NCBI GenBank assembly: GCA_023410875.1
Contig: JAEYPH010000038.1
Location: 1-39,869, forward strand
DNA length: 39,869 bases
From: Bacillota bacterium
Lineage (GTDB): Bacteria; Bacillota; Clostridia; Christensenellales; UMGS416
Reading direction: 5' to 3'
Shown here: positions 39,373 through 39,869 of the stretch, piece by piece
How positions within the stretch are numbered: position 1 is the stretch's first letter
How the letters are laid out: the number at the start of each line of letters is the position of its first letter
Translations under genes and position numbers: made by a program
Notes under the pieces: generated by a model
Seen by the model: the letters and a program-made list of their open reading frames with translations, nothing else
Told to the model about the DNA's origin: nothing
The model's database searches: none

Positions 39373-39869
39373 TCAATACGGAAGATGATCGGTGAGCATC
39401 CCGAGTACCTGGCCGTAGTTATCAGCCAGATGCACAAGCTGGTCCTTGTCCAGAGTACTCTGGAGCACATCGTCTGTCATCGGCATATTCCTAGTGTTGT
39501 ACTTGTCCATCAACAGATACTCAAAACGCGGGTATGTGAAGCTGTTCAGGCCGTAGTCTCCGGCGATCTGAAACAGCATGCTCAGCTTCTGTTGCCTGGT
39601 CTGCGGCACACTCTCCTCGGGCAACGGTTCGCCGGTAGCCGGGTTTAACTGCCAGATTTGGTATCCGGCCTCAATGTTCCTGCGCACCGCCTCGTCGGTC
39701 GTGTAGTTCCCTGCGCCGGCCAGCTGATAGACGGTCTGTGTTACCTCCTTGGAATAGGCGTCGGCAACCTGATCACGGACGGATTCCTCGTCAGATGCAG
39801 GGGCGGTTGGGGAAACGTTCGGGAGCAGGCCTTGCTCCTTCCTCTGCCGGTCGAGCTCGCGTTGATCCT
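39373..39869 (-). CDS. Partial protein of unknown function, runs off the right edge
   Basis: The 3' end of a minus-strand gene, at least 165 residues. Read from the window edge it starts DQRELDRQRKEQ, a charged, coiled-coil-like stretch, followed by a Pro/Ala/Ser segment and a mostly helical part (EEAVRRN-like region, QQKLSMLFQIAGDYGLNSF, ending LTDHLPY). A GTG at 39687 is only an internal codon because the frame continues in a protein-like sequence to the edge. I do not recognise it. Confidence 0.6.
   Translation of the reverse strand, partial: DQRELDRQRKEQGLLPNVSPTAPASDEESVRDQVADAYSKEVTQTVYQLAGAGNYTTDEAVRRNIEAGYQIWQLNPATGEPLPEESVPQTRQQKLSMLFQIAGDYGLNSFTYPRFEYLLMDKYNTRNMPMTDDVLQSTLDKDQLVHLADNYGQVLGMLTDHLPY

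Overview
The window looks like chromosomal DNA of a GC-rich Gram-positive anaerobe of the class Clostridia. The support is lipoprotein signal peptides with Thr/Pro/Ala-rich linkers, VanW and LytR-CpsA-Psr (LCP) cell-wall proteins, a citrate/homocitrate synthase resembling the clostridial Re-citrate synthase, tRNA genes with encoded CCA, and Gram-positive-style promoters and terminators. A Christensenellales-like lineage is possible but cannot be shown here. No plasmid, prophage, CRISPR array or transposase gene is visible.

Left third (1-15600), almost all on the minus strand, in transcription order: AI-2E-family transporter; aspartate aminotransferase with a Re-citrate-synthase-like enzyme; a P-loop protein, threonine synthase and a DUF503 protein; an aminotransferase, a PHP phosphoesterase and a VanW/G5 protein; an adenosylcobalamin riboswitch with its terminator, controlling a BtuF-BtuC-BtuD-like vitamin B12 importer; and a membrane protein of unknown function. 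Gaps here, and one gap near 36 kb, hold five copies of a modular hairpin repeat of about 150-210 bp. The copies keep a linker and hairpin order but differ in stem sequence. I found no name for this family and consider it one of the two most unusual things in the window.

Middle (15790-17900): eight tRNA genes (Pro, Glu, Ile-UAU, Asp, Phe, Thr, Tyr, Leu-CAG) from one promoter. The last 24 nt of the tRNA-Leu region recur 364 bp downstream, the footprint of a site-specific integration. Next come a tandem array of GATATT-flanked hairpins and an AT-richer YdeI/OmdA-family gene.

Exopolysaccharide locus (17900-29000): structured leader, Wzz/BY-kinase-like protein, initiating sugar-phosphate transferase, one family-4 glycosyltransferase, a Wzy-type polymerase/ligase, a flippase fused to an acyltransferase module, a paralogous free acyltransferase, a polysaccharide deacetylase, and a convergent LCP ligase. 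The set can start, extend, flip, polymerise and attach a polymer. The deacetylase plus two acyltransferases suggest amine unmasking and re-acylation (inference). The flippase-acyltransferase fusion is the second main highlight.

Right part (29000-39869): a 31-residue membrane microprotein, a DinB-MBL-GNAT cluster, phosphoglycerate mutase, then a carbohydrate region: a 1171-residue GH30-like lipoprotein, an SrlD-like dehydrogenase, an AraC regulator and a divergent uroporphyrinogen-decarboxylase-family methyltransferase. A 16-bp motif with 14 matches lies just upstream of both the GH30 and araC start codons. An unidentified gene runs off the right edge.
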